Below are positions 46,708 through 47,859 of a DNA stretch of 47,859 bases, piece by piece (within the stretch, counting starts at the first letter, position 1; every line of letters begins with the position of its first letter). The stretch covers positions 1 through 47,859 of the forward strand of contig CAKZLY010000022.1 in assembly GCA_937127445.1 (NCBI GenBank). Reading direction: 5' to 3'. The notes under the pieces are model-generated. The model did no database searches and had not been told where the DNA came from. It saw only the letters and a list, made by a program, of their open reading frames with translations. Both the position numbers and the translations under genes were made by a program. Source of the stretch: Eximiradius sp. GTDB taxonomy: Bacteria; Bacteroidota; Ignavibacteria; Kapaibacteriales; UBA2268.

Positions 46708-46715
46708 TAATTTTG
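46708..46715 (+). promoter_or_regulatory. Possible -7 element of the sensor gene
   Basis: TAATTTTG fits TAnnTTTG and is 27 bases before the start codon of the next gene. A -33 element was not found, so this is weak. Confidence 0.3.
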
Positions 46716-46741
46716 TTGCAAAATAATATGGTTTTTATACT

Positions 46742-47859
46742 ATGTTTAATTTCCTGAAAAAATCAGTAAAAGCAAAGTTATTGCTTTTAGCGGGAATTGT
46801 TTTAGTATTAACCTCAATTTCAATAATTGTATTTTCGGCATATAATGCAAAAACAATTGCAAAAGAAAATGCAAAAAATCTTGCAAATGTAGAAGCTGAG
46901 AAGTTTATTTCGAGCTTTCAGAACATTATCGAAGAGCAGCTATTATTAGTGAGAAATCTTGCCGATATTTATTCTGCAGTAAATTCTCAAACAAACCCTG
47001 TAAAATTCACTCGCGTTGGCAGCAATAATATGATTAAAGAACTTATCGAACGCAACAAAAACATTTATGGTATATATATATCGTGGGTTCCGGACAATTC
47101 ATTCGATGGAATGGACAAAATATACGCACAAATGCCTAATAATCCGCCGTCGGGACGATATACAATTTATTACGTTCGTTTTAAAGATGGTGTTAGAGAA
47201 GTAATTGAACGCTCTTACGAAGAAGAGTGGGAAGAAGAAAATAATTCAGATTATTTTGCAAAACCACGCGATAAAGGTATTGAGTGCGTTATTGACCCAT
47301 ATTTATATCCTGTAGAAGAAGATACAGTTTTGATGATTTCGCTTACTGCACCAATCATAAATAACAAAAAATTTTATGGAATTGTTGGTATTGATATCAC
47401 AGTAGATTTTATTCAGAAGCTTGCTGATAAAGTAGACTTATTTGAAAAAACCGGGAAAATTTCAATTATTTCAAATAACGGGAATTTAGTCGGAGGAACG
47501 AGACATAGCCAATTTGTTGGGAATAATGTTGATACAATACCAAACTTCTCTCAAATTAAAAATCTAAGTAGTTTTGTTAAAAATAGTACAGTGTTGGACA
47601 CAATAATTGGAAACAATATTGAGTTACTTGTTCCTATAGAATTTGGGAAAACAGACACACCTTGGGCCGCACATGTTTTTGTCCCACTTGGTGTACCTTT
47701 AAAAAAAGCTAACAAAGCAATTACTACACAGATTATTATTTCATTTATCTTGATCATCATTGGATTGATCCTAATATTTTGGTTTGTAAGCAAAACAACG
47801 AAACCAATTTTGCAGCTTGTTGATATTGCAAACAGTATAAAAGATGGTAAAATTGATGA
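46742..47859 (+). CDS. dCACHE-HAMP chemoreceptor or sensor protein (partial)
   Basis: The gene runs off the end of the window; 372 codons are seen. It begins MFNFLKKSVKAKLLLLAGIV with a first membrane helix at about 12-35. A periplasmic double-CACHE sensor domain follows (about 40-325): NIYGIYISWVPDNSFDGMDK, KPRDKGIECVIDPYLYPVEED, FYGIVGIDITVDFIQKLADK and a second PAS-like half. The second helix is at about 328-350 (IIISFILIIIGLILIFWFV) and a HAMP start (TTKPILQLVDIANSIKDG) follows. The missing part could be a chemotaxis signalling domain, histidine kinase or cyclase. It probably senses a small molecule such as an amino or carboxylic acid. Confidence 0.85.
   Translation, partial: MFNFLKKSVKAKLLLLAGIVLVLTSISIIVFSAYNAKTIAKENAKNLANVEAEKFISSFQNIIEEQLLLVRNLADIYSAVNSQTNPVKFTRVGSNNMIKELIERNKNIYGIYISWVPDNSFDGMDKIYAQMPNNPPSGRYTIYYVRFKDGVREVIERSYEEEWEEENNSDYFAKPRDKGIECVIDPYLYPVEEDTVLMISLTAPIINNKKFYGIVGIDITVDFIQKLADKVDLFEKTGKISIISNNGNLVGGTRHSQFVGNNVDTIPNFSQIKNLSSFVKNSTVLDTIIGNNIELLVPIEFGKTDTPWAAHVFVPLGVPLKKANKAITTQIIISFILIIIGLILIFWFVSKTTKPILQLVDIANSIKDGKID

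Overview
The window looks like chromosomal DNA of a low-GC (roughly one third G+C by eye) member of the Bacteroidota/Chlorobi (FCB) superphylum. The evidence is three secreted proteins with C-terminal type IX secretion (Por/T9SS type A) sorting domains, two TonB-dependent receptors with carboxypeptidase-regulatory-like N-termini, a HmuY-type haem lipoprotein, a menaquinone enzyme (MenA), a MEMO1-family protein with an N-terminal extension, and a TAnnTTTG-type -7 promoter element directly in front of the CIRCE operator of groESL. Unlike classical Bacteroidia, many genes carry good Shine-Dalgarno sequences. A Kapabacteria/Ignavibacteria-like lineage would fit, but that placement is inference. 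No rRNA, tRNA, CRISPR array, insertion sequence or phage gene was seen.

Layout. 1-114 is the 3' end of hrcA. From 0.3 to 9.8 kb all genes run on the minus strand: a T9SS cargo protein, an M2/M3-like zinc peptidase lipoprotein, a probable outer-membrane barrel, two damaged secreted-protein genes (4.1-6.5 kb), and a TonB receptor-HmuY operon for haem. groES-groEL (10.0-12.0 kb, plus strand) sits behind a perfect CIRCE operator, so HrcA and its target are both in the window. Behind groEL lie two accessory genes on the minus strand (12.0-13.2 kb), followed by a decayed second copy of the groEL 3' end (13415-13594).

From 13.6 to 29.2 kb the minus strand carries housekeeping genes in tight operons: purA, nadD, tnaA, then fsa, a DUF6485 gene, rsmG, a degenerate M23 protein, an exported C26 amidotransferase-like hydrolase, pgk, a MEMO-family gene, menA, argS, rsfS, a 3-methyladenine glycosylase, and BatA- and BatD-like genes. 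The plus-strand cluster 29.3-33.1 kb has an unknown gene, accD, a UPF0316 membrane protein, a glycosyltransferase and a methyltransferase. A second TonB receptor (33.4-35.7 kb) is divergent from a DtxR/IdeR-like metalloregulator, which suggests iron-controlled uptake. The last minus-strand block (36.6-46.6 kb) holds an RlmD-like methyltransferase, a T9SS-secreted EndA-type nuclease, a PBP4-type peptidase, a 1040-residue gluzincin/TolB-propeller/barrel protein, mtaB and a TsaC/Sua5 gene. The window ends inside a plus-strand dCACHE-HAMP chemoreceptor or sensor gene.

Points of most interest: the groEL 3' remnant bracketing two accessory genes; three accessory genes with apparent frameshifts next to dozens of intact housekeeping genes; the three-part gluzincin-propeller-barrel protein; an exported C26 hydrolase coupled to an M23 protein that has lost both catalytic histidines; a DtxR regulator with mixed iron/manganese ligands; and a tryptophanase identified by its specificity residues. 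No complete system unlike known ones could be proven.
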